Positions 32,474-41,425 are shown, counted from the first letter of the stretch. The stretch is DNA of 62,631 nt from Candidatus Thorarchaeota archaeon (GCA_011364905.1 RDNZ01000012.1:1-62631), one strand, 5' to 3'. Numbers and translations are program-made. The notes: a model not told the origin generated them from the sequence alone.

Positions 32474-32764
32474 TTAGTCAACACTGTGGTCTGACACTGC
32501 TTGTGTGAATTTCTTGCGAAACTCTTCAGTTCTAGCAAGCATCTTCTCAAGAGCCTCTCTTAGGACAACGTTTGCTTGGCGCCTCTTTGTCCTTAGCGTC
32601 AGAACTGGGCTAGCGAGTAATGGGTGTTCTATATTATATCCAGCGAATTCTACAGCAGGCTCTTCAAGGAGCGTTTTGCGAAGCAGATTTGGGAATGAAT
32701 GACCCTCTCCGCCGATCTCAAATTTAACTTCGAATTTGGTATGTTCAATAGTTCTTGGTTTCAT
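32474..32764 (-). CDS. rpoL: DNA-directed RNA polymerase subunit Rpo11 (RpoL)
   Basis: The 96-residue protein is the Rpo11 assembly subunit that pairs with Rpo3, like RPB11. The diagnostic core is GEGHSFPNLLRKTLLEEPAV followed by FAGYNIEHPLLASPVLTLRT. The C-terminal helix dimerises (EALEKMLARTEEFRKKF). It follows the Csl4 gene after two bases, a common archaeal order (csl4-rpoL). Confidence 0.95.
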   Translation of the reverse strand: MKPRTIEHTKFEVKFEIGGEGHSFPNLLRKTLLEEPAVEFAGYNIEHPLLASPVLTLRTKRRQANVVLREALEKMLARTEEFRKKFTQAVSDHSVD

Positions 32765-32766
32765 TT

Positions 32767-33516
32767 CTAACGCCTCCTAGTGTTTCTTTGCCGACTTCCA
32801 CCTCTTCTATCGCGTCTGTCGCCTCCTCTTCCACGAGGACCATCAAAGCGTCTGCCACCACGATCTCTGCGATTATCGTGGCCATACGGTCGACGATCAT
32901 AGGAACGCCTACGTGGTGCCAAATCAGGTCTTGCCTCAAGACCAAACCTTACTCCATAATCATTCGCGACTTCACGAGTTTCTCGGTTCTCGCAACGAAG
33001 ACAGAACATATTGTTATGAGTAGTAAGAGTCAAGGCATTCCCGCACTTCACGCATTCTGCAAACACAACACCAAGCTCTGGACCAACAAGAGTAAGTTGG
33101 ACGGGAATCTCATGTGTATTAAGAGCTGCAGCACGGACAATATCATTTTGCTTGAGCACATCCTGCATACTCTTGACATATCTTCTGGTTACATTGCTTA
33201 TGTGGATTTCACCAATGAGACCACTGTGATAGTCCACATCATTGATCCTGACAATCTTAATCTCTGCCCGTTGATCGAAAACAATTGTAGCCTCCCCTAA
33301 TACAATATCACCCTTTACAGGTAGGGCAAGTTTCATTCCGCCACTGGGGCTGATAATTCTGATACTCCGTTCCTTGAGATTCATATCAACCTTACCAGGA
33401 GCTGCGGCATAGACAATACCATCCTTTTCATAGGTTCCAAGGCTTGGCATCAACTCCTCAATGACACAGAGCTGATCTCCTGGTACAACAATATCGCCGC
33501 TTTTTACATCTGCCAT
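32767..33516 (-). CDS. csl4: exosome complex RNA-binding subunit Csl4 with RG-rich tail
   Basis: This 249-residue protein is Csl4, a cap subunit of the archaeal exosome. The N-terminal domain starts MADVKSGDIVVPGDQLCVIE, the S1 domain spans VKGDIVLGEATIVFDQ to IGEIHISNVTRRYVKS, and a zinc ribbon follows (CVKCGNALTL, MFCLRCE). Unlike typical Csl4 of about 190 residues, it carries a tail of about 50 residues dense in Arg, Gly and Asp (RRRSYDRRPYGHDNRRDRGG onward). Such a tail could bind RNA. ATG 33516 is preferred over a start seven residues upstream. It is coupled to rpoL. Confidence 0.92.
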   Translation of the reverse strand: MADVKSGDIVVPGDQLCVIEELMPSLGTYEKDGIVYAAAPGKVDMNLKERSIRIISPSGGMKLALPVKGDIVLGEATIVFDQRAEIKIVRINDVDYHSGLIGEIHISNVTRRYVKSMQDVLKQNDIVRAAALNTHEIPVQLTLVGPELGVVFAECVKCGNALTLTTHNNMFCLRCENRETREVANDYGVRFGLEARPDLAPRRRSYDRRPYGHDNRRDRGGRRFDGPRGRGGDRRDRRGGSRQRNTRRR

Positions 33517-33521
33517 TCTTC

Positions 33522-34154
33522 TCACGCTCTTACACATATGCGATACAGATCTACATCCACCAAATGCTTTGTTTTCTTGTGATGGTCAAACAGTCGACCA
33601 ATTGGAAACTGAAATGTTTCAAGTTGTGTCACTGTAGCACCTAGACTCTCTATCTCTTTGCTCAGGAAAACCCTGTTCTTTTCACTTGAGAGGTGCATGC
33701 TGTATATCACATCAGCAATAGAGATAGCTGTTTTCAGGAATCTCAGGTCGGCACCCCGGTTTTTCACTCCGAACGGGGGATTACTTACTACTGTATCTAT
33801 CGGACAACATAGCTGTAAGGAGGGAACATCCCCCAGAACCCAGTCTACGATGTCATCTATTCCGAGCATTCGTGAGTTCATTTGAGACGCCTTTAAGGCT
33901 TTGCTTTGCACATCAATTCCAATTACCCTTCTTGCACCGAGTAATGCGGCTCCAATTGCCAGTACGCCATTGCCACAACCTAAGTCGCATACAGTTCTAT
34001 TGGCTATGTCCTTGTGTTCCATCTCCGCGGCATAGAGGACAGAGGCAGCAATTGGAGCAGGAGTTGGGTACTGCTCAAGAGGCATACTGTATTCTTCTAA
34101 TTTCTGCAACGATTCAAGTGTGATTTCAAGATCTCTTAGGCGCAAGAACTCCAC
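33522..34154 (-). CDS. RNA methyltransferase, METTL5-like (COG2263)
   Basis: This 210-residue SAM-dependent methyltransferase has motif I in VCDLGCGNGVLAIGAALLGA, the SAM acidic loop VIGIDVQSKAL and the catalytic NPPFG that marks adenine-N6 methylases. The start RLRDLEITLESLQKLEEYS and the QYPTPAPIAASVLY that follows match the METTL5 family, which in eukaryotes makes m6A in 18S rRNA. It lies six bases before Csl4 and is the first gene of this RNA-related run, divergent from orc1/cdc6. Confidence 0.9.
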   Translation of the reverse strand: MEFLRLRDLEITLESLQKLEEYSMPLEQYPTPAPIAASVLYAAEMEHKDIANRTVCDLGCGNGVLAIGAALLGARRVIGIDVQSKALKASQMNSRMLGIDDIVDWVLGDVPSLQLCCPIDTVVSNPPFGVKNRGADLRFLKTAISIADVIYSMHLSSEKNRVFLSKEIESLGATVTQLETFQFPIGRLFDHHKKTKHLVDVDLYRICVRA

Positions 34155-34371
34155 TCATTTGATGTTTTACTGACCACAGGACAAAAGCATAGGTTGATGA
34201 ATTCTGTTATTAATACATGGTGCAGCCCTGGGTAATACCTACTCTTATCAGCTCCATGGGCTCCATAGGCTCCAGTCGAAATCCACTGGAACTTGCCTCA
34301 AGTTCTTATGGAAGTATTTATGACCCGGTTAGTACTGTTCAGGTTAGATTCGGATTGGAGTAGAGGATGAA
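34155..34371. other. candidate replication origin next to orc1/cdc6
   Basis: The divergent spacer holds an inverted pair TCCAGTCGA / TCCACTGGA (34271-34279 and 34282-34290); on the minus strand it reads GTTCCAGTGGA, the core of the origin-recognition boxes bound by archaeal Orc1/Cdc6. Just upstream, GCTCCA occurs three times at 9-base spacing (34251, 34260, 34269). The region lies beside orc1 in a replication-gene cluster. AT content is moderate and no long unwinding element is obvious. A TATTTATG element near 34315 is a probable orc1 promoter. Confidence 0.5.
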
Positions 34372-35619
34372 ATGGAGAAACCGCTCGATAAATTATTTGA
34401 CAAATTCTTGCAAGGTCAGGCTATTTTTAGAGACAGAACAGCTCTCAGGCCCACTTACGTGCCAGATAGCCTACCATACAGAGATGACCAGATGAGTAGG
34501 ATTGGATCAATCCTGGGGCCAGCACTAAGAGGCGCTCCGCCCTCCAACATTCTGTGCTATGGAAAGACAGGCACAGGAAAAACTGTGGTGGCTCGATACG
34601 TGCTTGATATGCTTGTGAAAAAAGCAAAAGAGAGTGGAATAGTAGCACCCTTGACAGCCTTTGTCAATTGCAGAATTGTTGGAACAAATTACAGAGTTTT
34701 GAAGCGTTTGTGTGACCAAATTGACGCAACCATGCCTGATGGATCGGAGGTTCCCTTCACAGGACTTCCCACGGATGAGATTCGAGATGTCTTGAAGAGT
34801 AAACTTGATGCAAGTTCTAATATTCTAACAGTCGTACTTGACGAGGTTGATAGCTTACTGAAACGTGACGCAGGACAGGGCAACGATATTCTCTATGGAC
34901 TGACCCGTATGAATGGAGAGTTGGAAAACAGTAGAATTTCGATTATAGGGATTAGTAACGACTTGAAATTCAAGGAGATGCTTGATCCGAGGGTCCTGTC
35001 AACACTTGGAGAAGAGGAGGTAATCTTCTCTCCATATAATGCAGTAGAACTGAAGGGCATTTTGAAGCAAAGAGTTGAACTAGCATTCAACAAAAACGCT
35101 GTAGGTGATGAAGGTGTCATTAATCTCGTTGGAGCATTGGCTGCTCAAGAACATGGAGATGCACGTAGGGCACTTGACTTACTGAGGACCGCAGGGGAAC
35201 TAGCAGAGAGAAGGGGTGAGAGTGTTGTTACTCAAGAACATGTCCGCGAAGCACAGAAGGTTATTGAGCGTGATACAATAACTGAAACAGTCAAGACTCT
35301 TCCAATGCAGTCGAAGGCTGTCCTATTTGCAGTCTATGTGTTGGCTATTAAGGGCCAACGAGACATCTTCACAGGGGAGTGTTACAACATCTACTCAGAG
35401 ATAGCAAAAGCACTCTCTTTAGACACATTGACGCAACGGCGTGTTTCTGATTTGATATCAGAGTTGGACATGCTGGGTCTGATCAACACTACAGTGATAT
35501 CAAAGGGTCGTTATGGAAGAACGAAGAAAATCAAGCTGGCAGTCAGTAAGAAACAGATAGGTGTCATTCTGGACGATGACACTCGTCTCAACAAGGTGGC
35601 ACAACAAATTCTTGAGTGA
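34372..35619 (+). CDS. cdc6: replication initiator Orc1/Cdc6
   Basis: This 415-residue AAA+ initiator binds origin boxes and loads MCM. Walker A is GKTGTGKT at residues 64-71, Walker B VVLDEVDSLL near 154, and sensor 1 falls at IIGISNDLKF. The arginine-rich stretch EHGDARRALDLLRTAG is sensor 2. The C-terminal winged helix covers about residues 310-410 (YSEIAKALSLDTLTQRRVSD). Length fits the family. It is transcribed away from the candidate origin and is convergent with the PolD gene. Confidence 0.94.
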   Translation: MEKPLDKLFDKFLQGQAIFRDRTALRPTYVPDSLPYRDDQMSRIGSILGPALRGAPPSNILCYGKTGTGKTVVARYVLDMLVKKAKESGIVAPLTAFVNCRIVGTNYRVLKRLCDQIDATMPDGSEVPFTGLPTDEIRDVLKSKLDASSNILTVVLDEVDSLLKRDAGQGNDILYGLTRMNGELENSRISIIGISNDLKFKEMLDPRVLSTLGEEEVIFSPYNAVELKGILKQRVELAFNKNAVGDEGVINLVGALAAQEHGDARRALDLLRTAGELAERRGESVVTQEHVREAQKVIERDTITETVKTLPMQSKAVLFAVYVLAIKGQRDIFTGECYNIYSEIAKALSLDTLTQRRVSDLISELDMLGLINTTVISKGRYGRTKKIKLAVSKKQIGVILDDDTRLNKVAQQILE

Positions 35620-35637
35620 AACCGCTAGACGCACGCA

Positions 35638-37257
35638 CTATGGGGAGAGGTCGTAAAAGAATCTCACATCAGGCACTCCAGTCCTGAGGTTCATAAGTGT
35701 GACTATTCCAGGAGTTGGCACTACTCCTTGTTTTCGCATAAAATCAGTCTGTGATTGAAATGTGCCAGAGTTTATGATTTGGACACCACGATAATTGTCA
35801 ACAGCATTGTGATGAGCATGACCAAAGTGTACCACATCAGGAGGCGTGTCAATCACCATCCAGTCTCTATGGAGCGGGGCAAGTTCCGTCTTTCCTCCAT
35901 ATGTGGGTACAAGGTGCCGTTTCTTGAGTAGTTCTTTCATTGATATTGCAGGTTCGGTGTACGAAGCCCCAGGAATGCTAGTCACTAGATCATCCATGCT
36001 GTCGCCATGTGTCATTAGGACATTGACGCCTTCAACTACGACTTGGCTTGGATCACCGAGCATGGTTATACGGTCTCCAAGATCGTAGAGTGCCTTTGCA
36101 AACTCCTTTGAGATGGGGGGTTTGGGTAGAGCCTGTCTGTCTGCATCATGGTTGCCAGGAATACAGAAGATTTTGATTTGTTTGGGAAGTTTGCTCAGCT
36201 TCGTGGCAAAGAGCGCATATTGGTCATAGATGCTTTCTATTTCCAAGTCATCTCTCTGTGTGGGATAAACGCTGATTCCATCCACCATGTCACCAGCAAT
36301 GAAGAGATAACGAATTCGTTTCACGAGCGCTTTGTCTTCCTCGTCCACGCCTCTCCCATTGGTCCAATCGATAAACTTGTCAAACTCGTCTTCAAGGAAC
36401 TCCTTGCTACCACAGTGAATATCGGAGATGAACATGGCATAAACATCTCGCTTCGCTCTGCCTACTTCCCGGGCTGTTGGAATGTCAGGGAATATCACAT
36501 CATCTGCAATCATTCTGGCATTTTCATCAACAAATCCTGAGATACAGGTGACTTCGTCAAGAAGTAAGGAGTTTGCCTTCTCGAAGAGCTGGTGTCCCTT
36601 GAGTCCTTCTTTTGTTGCTGGGATTATACAGATTATCGAGTCTTCTTCGTCCTCCAGATCAATAATTACATTCCGTGACTGAGAGATGCTCTTGTTTTTG
36701 ATGATGCCAAGAACAGTTTGAGTCGTACGTTGCGTTGAACGCATACCTTCTCGGACCATTGCCTTTCTTTGTTTTGCAGAGCCTTTTCGGAGCTTAGCAA
36801 GGTGAGGGGATACTGCATTTTGTGTGTCAATTCTACTCATGTATATTCGTTTGATTCGATTGAACCTATCCTTGAACAGCGCTAGGAAATCTTCTACGGT
36901 ACCTTCGGACCCCACCTGTTCAGAATCAGGGCTTTTCTCGATGCGAAACATCCATCCGACTTCATCATCAACAAGAAGCGGTGGAGCGATAGAATCATCG
37001 GGAGTCATCGTAGGCTCATTAATGGTGGCTTCAGACTCCTCTTGAGCGGGATTAGTATCCACTCTTTCGATAAGTGATTCAATATATGGGCGAGAGAGAA
37101 CTGGCGGATGCTTTGTGTCTGCATTGGGTATAAGAATGGACTTGACTGTTTCAATCGGAGTTTCCAGAAGTAGAATGTATTCCAGTGCTTCAGGCGCCAC
37201 TTGGAGACCTGACTCAATCAACAACTTCAGTACATTGCGTCGAATTGAGGATGTCAA
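35638..37257 (-). CDS. polB: DNA polymerase II (PolD) small subunit, DP1
   Basis: The 539-residue protein is the DP1 proofreading subunit of archaeal PolD. The calcineurin-like phosphoesterase domain carries the metal motifs in order: ISDIHCGS (about residue 277), FIAGDMVDGI, IPGNHDAD (about 367), THGDS and GHAHHNA. Upstream are an OB-like domain and a helical N-terminus that starts MTSSIRRNVLKLLIESG; a low-complexity acidic linker follows (residues 70-100). Start is TTG behind GGTGA. The large subunit DP2 is not in the window. Confidence 0.93.
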   Translation of the reverse strand: MTSSIRRNVLKLLIESGLQVAPEALEYILLLETPIETVKSILIPNADTKHPPVLSRPYIESLIERVDTNPAQEESEATINEPTMTPDDSIAPPLLVDDEVGWMFRIEKSPDSEQVGSEGTVEDFLALFKDRFNRIKRIYMSRIDTQNAVSPHLAKLRKGSAKQRKAMVREGMRSTQRTTQTVLGIIKNKSISQSRNVIIDLEDEEDSIICIIPATKEGLKGHQLFEKANSLLLDEVTCISGFVDENARMIADDVIFPDIPTAREVGRAKRDVYAMFISDIHCGSKEFLEDEFDKFIDWTNGRGVDEEDKALVKRIRYLFIAGDMVDGISVYPTQRDDLEIESIYDQYALFATKLSKLPKQIKIFCIPGNHDADRQALPKPPISKEFAKALYDLGDRITMLGDPSQVVVEGVNVLMTHGDSMDDLVTSIPGASYTEPAISMKELLKKRHLVPTYGGKTELAPLHRDWMVIDTPPDVVHFGHAHHNAVDNYRGVQIINSGTFQSQTDFMRKQGVVPTPGIVTLMNLRTGVPDVRFFYDLSP

Positions 37258-37405
37258 GAGGTCACCGGCTATGGATTTACAATCTTCTCGTTTTAAACAT
37301 CATCCATAAGGAGCTATATCAATCTTGAAAATGACCCGCGGGAAATGTAATAAGTCGCCTGCCTAGATTTCAATTGGCGCCACGCTTTGCCAGGTGAGAT
37401 GAAAA

Positions 37406-38383
37406 ATGGTCAATATCAGGAGACTCCAACAGACAGGAGGAAAAAGCGGAAGTTCATTTCTGATTATACTACCGAAAGATTGGGTAGTAAGACAAAAACT
37501 GAGCAAAGGAGATCCTGTGGTTGTCGCAGAACGCGAAGATGGCTGCTTGATCATTGACCCGCGTCTACCAAAAGCTGGCGAGCGAAAAACAACCACTGCA
37601 CAAATGGAACAAAATTTGCGTTGGGAAATAACAAGCAGGTATCTGCTAGGCTTTGATGAGATTCACATCGTCAGCAAGGAACCTATCACAAACGAGCAGA
37701 GAGAAGACCTCATGCGTATAATCAAGCGATTTGTGGCATTGGAAGTGACAGAGGAGGATGATTATCAGATAGTGCTTCGATGTCTTATCGACCCTGCAAC
37801 ATTGCCTGTGAACACTGCCATGCGTAGAATGCATCTTATTACTTCAAGAATGATACATGACTCAATGGCAGCCTATTTCACTGGTGCCAAGGAAATGGCC
37901 AATGAAGTGGTACAGAGGGATGAGGAGATTGACCGTCTTTTCTTCTTGATTGTCCGTGAAATACGTTCTGCCATCCAGTACCCAAGAATGAGCGAACTGA
38001 TGAATATTACACCTGTTGAAGCACTTGACTTCCGTCTTGCAGCTCAGTATATTGAGAGAATAGCAGACTTGGCTGTTGATATTGCAAGGAAAGTTGATGT
38101 TCCTATCGACACCTCTTTGAAGAAGAAGATTGAACCTATAGTAGAGAAAGTGACCAACATGTTCACAGATGCTTTCAACAACCTTTTCAAGTTCAATTCA
38201 AAAAAGGTAAGATCAGTAATTGAAGCCGAGAGAGATTTGATATCTGAGACAGGAAAACTCAGGCAACACATCGTTGCAACTCCAAACGGGCAGCCACAGA
38301 CTCAGGTCCTAGTCGTGGACAGTCTGCTGCGAATGGGTGAGGCTGCGAAAGACATTGTGGACCTGGCACTGCCACAAAGCTAG
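37406..38383 (+). CDS. AbrB/SpoVT and PhoU domain protein, phosphate-type regulator
   Basis: The 325-residue protein starts with a SpoVT/AbrB-like DNA-binding module (MVNIRRLQQTGGKSGSSFLI, then PKDWVVRQKLSKGD), followed by two PhoU-type helical repeats, the first around residues 120-210 and the second to the end. The PhoU repeats hold E/D-rich metal-binding helices (DEEIDRLFFLIVREIRSAI and LDFRLAAQYIERIADLAVDI). Such archaeal fusions are thought to link phosphate or metal status to transcription. No Pst transporter gene is close. The phosphohexomutase follows by ten bases, so they may share a transcript. Confidence 0.85.
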   Translation: MVNIRRLQQTGGKSGSSFLIILPKDWVVRQKLSKGDPVVVAEREDGCLIIDPRLPKAGERKTTTAQMEQNLRWEITSRYLLGFDEIHIVSKEPITNEQREDLMRIIKRFVALEVTEEDDYQIVLRCLIDPATLPVNTAMRRMHLITSRMIHDSMAAYFTGAKEMANEVVQRDEEIDRLFFLIVREIRSAIQYPRMSELMNITPVEALDFRLAAQYIERIADLAVDIARKVDVPIDTSLKKKIEPIVEKVTNMFTDAFNNLFKFNSKKVRSVIEAERDLISETGKLRQHIVATPNGQPQTQVLVVDSLLRMGEAAKDIVDLALPQS

Positions 38384-38393
38384 AGGAATGAAT

Positions 38394-39776
38394 ATGACTG
38401 AGAAATTGTTTGGCACATCAGGTATTCGAGGATCTATTATTGAATTGACAACTCCTGACCTAGCACTGGGACTAGGTCGAGCACTTGGCTCATTTCTTGA
38501 TGGAAAAGGTATAGTGGGAGTCGGTACAGATGCTCGAACTTCGCGTGAGATGCTGAAAAACGCTTTTATTAGCGGTCTGATTTCGACGGGAATCAATGCC
38601 CACGACTTGGGGATTACACCAATGCCGACCGTGGCATACTATAGTACTGTCGAAGGGATTTCTTCTTCAGTCATTATAACAGCCAGTCATAACCCGCCAA
38701 CTGACAATGGATTCAAATTCTTTTCATCAGGCCGAGAATTCATCAGGGATCAAGAGGTGTTCTTAGAAGACTCAGTGCACAAGAAGGAATACCATGTTGC
38801 TTCTTGGGACAAGATTGGAAAAATCTCGGTGGAGAACATCAAAGGAAACTACTTGGCAAAAGCAAAGAAGTTCCTTTTGAGTAGAGGTGGAGTAAGCACT
38901 GGTACGAAAGTCTTGGTCGACTTGGCAAATGGGGCTGCCACAGAGTACACACCAGAGCTTCTTGAGGCTCTCGGGTTTGCAGTGACAACCATGAACTCCC
39001 ATCAGGATGGTCATTTTCCGGGTAGACTTCCTGAGCCATCACCCAGAAACCTGGGTGATGCAATGAAAATGGCTGCAGAGTCAGATTTTGCGGTGACAAT
39101 GTGTCATGACGGCGACGGTGATAGATTGGCGGTGATTGATGAAGAGGGAGAGTTTGTTGATCAGAACCGTGTTATAGCAGTCTTTGCTAGAGATGAGGTT
39201 GAGAGAAACGGAGGAGGAATTGTTCTTACATCAATTGACACCTCTAGTGTGATTGATGAGATTGTCAAGTCAGTAGGAGGATCTGTGGTCAGAATGCCTC
39301 TAGGCTCTCTTCAAGAGTTTCTAGAGACTGAAGACGGAAAGAACGTGATATTTGCCTCAGAACCCTGGAAACCAATATTCACCAAGTATGGTTGCTGGAT
39401 GGATGGAATCACAGGTGCAGGTCGTTTTGCACAACTTGTGGATGAGCTTGGTGATGGCAGTTGCATGAAGCTGATGGAAACAGTTCCCAAATACCCAATT
39501 CTGAGAGACTTTGTTCCATGTCCAGACAAAATAAAGAAACTATTCCTACCGCGAGTAAAGGAGTTGCTTGTTCCTGAGATTAGTGGCGTGGAAAAGGTTC
39601 TCGAGGTGGACGGTGTTCGAGTTGATTACAAGGATGGTTCCTATGTTCTGATTAGAGTGTCTGGGACTGAACCAAAAGCGAGACTCTATGTTGGAGCAAA
39701 ATCACAACAGACACTGGACAAGATTACTAAGATTGCTAAGCGGATAATGGAGCAGGTTCTCGAAGAACTCCAGTGA
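38394..39776 (+). CDS. glmM: phosphohexomutase (GlmM / phosphomannomutase family)
   Basis: This 460-residue enzyme interconverts hexose 1- and 6-phosphates; archaeal members act on glucosamine or mannose phosphates. The phospho-serine loop is TASHNPP near residue 97, the magnesium loop is DGDGDRLAV near 238, the sugar-binding loop lies in domain 3, and the phosphate-binding SGTEPKARLYV is at the C-terminus. ATG 38394 has GAGG seven bases upstream; ATG 38388 is too close. Which sugar it uses cannot be told from sequence alone. Confidence 0.9.
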   Translation: MTEKLFGTSGIRGSIIELTTPDLALGLGRALGSFLDGKGIVGVGTDARTSREMLKNAFISGLISTGINAHDLGITPMPTVAYYSTVEGISSSVIITASHNPPTDNGFKFFSSGREFIRDQEVFLEDSVHKKEYHVASWDKIGKISVENIKGNYLAKAKKFLLSRGGVSTGTKVLVDLANGAATEYTPELLEALGFAVTTMNSHQDGHFPGRLPEPSPRNLGDAMKMAAESDFAVTMCHDGDGDRLAVIDEEGEFVDQNRVIAVFARDEVERNGGGIVLTSIDTSSVIDEIVKSVGGSVVRMPLGSLQEFLETEDGKNVIFASEPWKPIFTKYGCWMDGITGAGRFAQLVDELGDGSCMKLMETVPKYPILRDFVPCPDKIKKLFLPRVKELLVPEISGVEKVLEVDGVRVDYKDGSYVLIRVSGTEPKARLYVGAKSQQTLDKITKIAKRIMEQVLEELQ

Positions 39777-39823
39777 CGGTAAGATTAAATCCAATAGCCT
39801 CAGTCTGACAAAATGTAGTGCAA

Positions 39824-39926
39824 GCCGGGGTATCCAAGCGGCTACGGAGGCGGTCTCGAAATATCTGCTTTAACGAGGAAACCGCTGTCTCTGGACTCAT
39901 GGGTTCGAGTCCCATCCCCGGCGCCA
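39824..39926 (+). tRNA. tRNA-Ser (CGA) with 19-base intron, CCA encoded
   Basis: The sequence folds as a type II tRNA: acceptor GCCGGGG / CCCCGGC, anticodon stem GCGGT / ACCGC around loop CTCGAAA, variable arm GTC-TCTG-GAC, T arm ATGGG / CCCAT, discriminator G, then CCA. The anticodon CGA is at 39857-39859. An insert at 39861-39879 interrupts the loop after position 37. The CTCG and CGAG segments around the joins form the four-base central helix of a bulge-helix-bulge, so this is a canonical short archaeal intron cut by splicing endonuclease. Confidence 0.93.
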
Positions 39927-40070
39927 TTTCTTCTTTCATGGAACGACTAAGGAAATCCCGGTTCATGTGGCTTCAGAATGTTCAAGATTCACTCTTGCTG
40001 TCAACTTAGTCCAATCATTGAAATAGAACCAGCTTCTTCTCCTGTAAGAACCAAAGGAGTGAGATGCAAG

Positions 40071-40694
40071 ATGAACTCTGATGACCGATTTGACCTATGG
40101 GAGAGGAGTATTAGGCTGGTAAACGAGGGAAAAATGGCTGAGGCTGAAAAGGTCATTCAGAAGCTTATTGAGATCGATCCTGAGAATTCGGCACATTGGA
40201 TTTCGCTTGGTAGATGTCAGCTGGCTCTGAACAAACTCTCTGATGCAGAGGTTTCAGCGCAGAGGGCACTTGAATTGAGTGACAAGGAGGCATGGGCCTG
40301 GAACCTCTATGGCTGTGTTCTCAAGGCTAAGAGTGCGTTCATCGAAGCAGAGCCATATTTTCGGAAGGCACTGGAACTCAACCCGAAGGATTTCACCTCA
40401 TGGAGTGGACTGAGTACGACTCTAATGGGTCAGCAAAGGGATAAGGAGGCAGAGGAAGCAGCGCTTAAGAGTATCGAGCTGAATCCCAACTTCTTTGAAG
40501 GATGGATGGTCCTGGGAATGACCCTCTTAAGAAATGGACAAGCTGAGGAATCAGAGAAGGCTTTCCGAAAAGTGACTGAGATGGCACCTCGAATGCCAGA
40601 AGCTTGGGATCTTCTAGGAATCGCATTGAAAGCCCAAGGGAAACATGATGACGCTGCAGCAGCCAAGAGTCATGCAAGCACATTACGATCATAG
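40071..40694 (+). CDS. tetratricopeptide repeat protein
   Basis: The 207-residue protein is made of about five TPR units, each near 34 residues, with typical A-x3-LG-x2-Y/L and P-x2-x-AW patterns: AEKVIQKLIEIDPENSAHW, AEVSAQRALELSDKEAWAW, AEPYFRKALELNPKDFTSW, AEEAALKSIELNPNFFEGW, SEKAFRKVTEMAPRMPEAW. TPR proteins are protein-binding scaffolds, and the partner is unknown. ATG 40071 lies behind GGAGTGAG. The gene stands alone after the tRNA-Ser. Confidence 0.9.
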   Translation: MNSDDRFDLWERSIRLVNEGKMAEAEKVIQKLIEIDPENSAHWISLGRCQLALNKLSDAEVSAQRALELSDKEAWAWNLYGCVLKAKSAFIEAEPYFRKALELNPKDFTSWSGLSTTLMGQQRDKEAEEAALKSIELNPNFFEGWMVLGMTLLRNGQAEESEKAFRKVTEMAPRMPEAWDLLGIALKAQGKHDDAAAAKSHASTLRS

Positions 40695-40711
40695 AGAGTT
40701 TTGTCTGCAGG

Positions 40712-41053
40712 TCAGAATGTGATGATTGAGAATCCTGCCTCAGCGAATTTCAGAAGATTGCTGTGACCTTTTAGTTCACCCTTTAGTGGGACTCCAAGTT
40801 TTTCTGCAGCCTCTGTGGCCTTGAATGTAGCAGTGCACGCTTTGCACGCATGGTCAATGATACCAAATTCCATTGCTTTGTCAAAGACTGGGAGTTTGAT
40901 TGAACCATCTGCTATTCCAATCAGTAGCTTTGGAGAAGCACACTCTAGAACAGTAGTGACTTCGTGTCCATTTTCATGGAAGTTGATTGCGTTCAAAAGC
41001 AGGTGATAAAGCTGCATCTTGTTTTCATCAGTTGCTAGAAACATATACTTCAT
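40712..41053 (-). CDS. DsrE/DsrF-like family protein
   Basis: This 113-residue protein resembles DsrE-type sulfur-relay or peroxiredoxin-like small proteins: MKYMFLATDENKMQLYHLLL opens strand 1 and helix 1, VTTVLECASPKLLI has a conserved cysteine, and GIIDHACKACTATFKATEAA carries two cysteines that could hold sulfur. The domain ends GHSNLLKFAEAGFSIITF. I chose ATG 41053 over a start nine residues upstream. DsrE-like proteins transfer persulfide sulfur, and the partner here is not visible. It converges on the TPR gene, 17 bases apart. Confidence 0.75.
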   Translation of the reverse strand: MKYMFLATDENKMQLYHLLLNAINFHENGHEVTTVLECASPKLLIGIADGSIKLPVFDKAMEFGIIDHACKACTATFKATEAAEKLGVPLKGELKGHSNLLKFAEAGFSIITF

Positions 41054-41165
41054 GATAATCCCGGCAAAACACGAAAACAACCAGATAATGAGGTTTGTTG
41101 AAGAGTTATTGTTTAGAAAGATTTGATAAAGTTGGAGATCTTAATTGAAGCAGGAGGAGTGGCTC

Positions 41166-41354
41166 ATGGAACAACCAAAATTTTGTTCTTTGATGAAAAC
41201 ACTGATTGCAATGGAAGTTGTGCTTTTTCTTTTAGGAGGCACGCTCATCACTAATTTGCATCCATTATGGATGCGGAGAGCTGTAATCGTAGTTGGATGT
41301 ACTCTTTTGGTCACTGTAGTAGCATGGATAGTCATCTGCAAAAGAAGAACGTAA
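41166..41354 (+). CDS. small two-TM membrane protein
   Basis: The 62-residue protein has two membrane helices (LIAMEVVLFLLGGTLIT and AVIVVGCTLLVTVVAWIVI) and a basic C-terminus (CKRRT). ATG 41166 follows AGGAGG by eight bases. No family is recognised. It lies just outside the tRNA-Leu-flanked segment, facing it, and might belong to the same mobile history. Confidence 0.45.
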   Translation: MEQPKFCSLMKTLIAMEVVLFLLGGTLITNLHPLWMRRAVIVVGCTLLVTVVAWIVICKRRT

Positions 41355-41369
41355 GAATCGAGCATTGAA

Positions 41370-41413
41370 AATGGTGCGGAGGGCGAGATTCGAACTCGCG
41401 AACTTCTACAAGA
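41370..41413 (-). repeat. orphan 3' half of tRNA-Leu (att-like)
   Basis: This stretch repeats the last 42 bases of the tRNA-Leu gene plus two downstream bases without a mismatch. It has no 5' half and cannot form a tRNA. It would mark the displaced attachment site of an integrated element. Confidence 0.8.
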
Positions 41414-41425
41414 ATTCTCTCGTAA

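Noticed and set aside
39818..40009. 63-codon frame starting in the tRNA-Ser
   Set aside because: It translates the tRNA itself and has no protein-like features.
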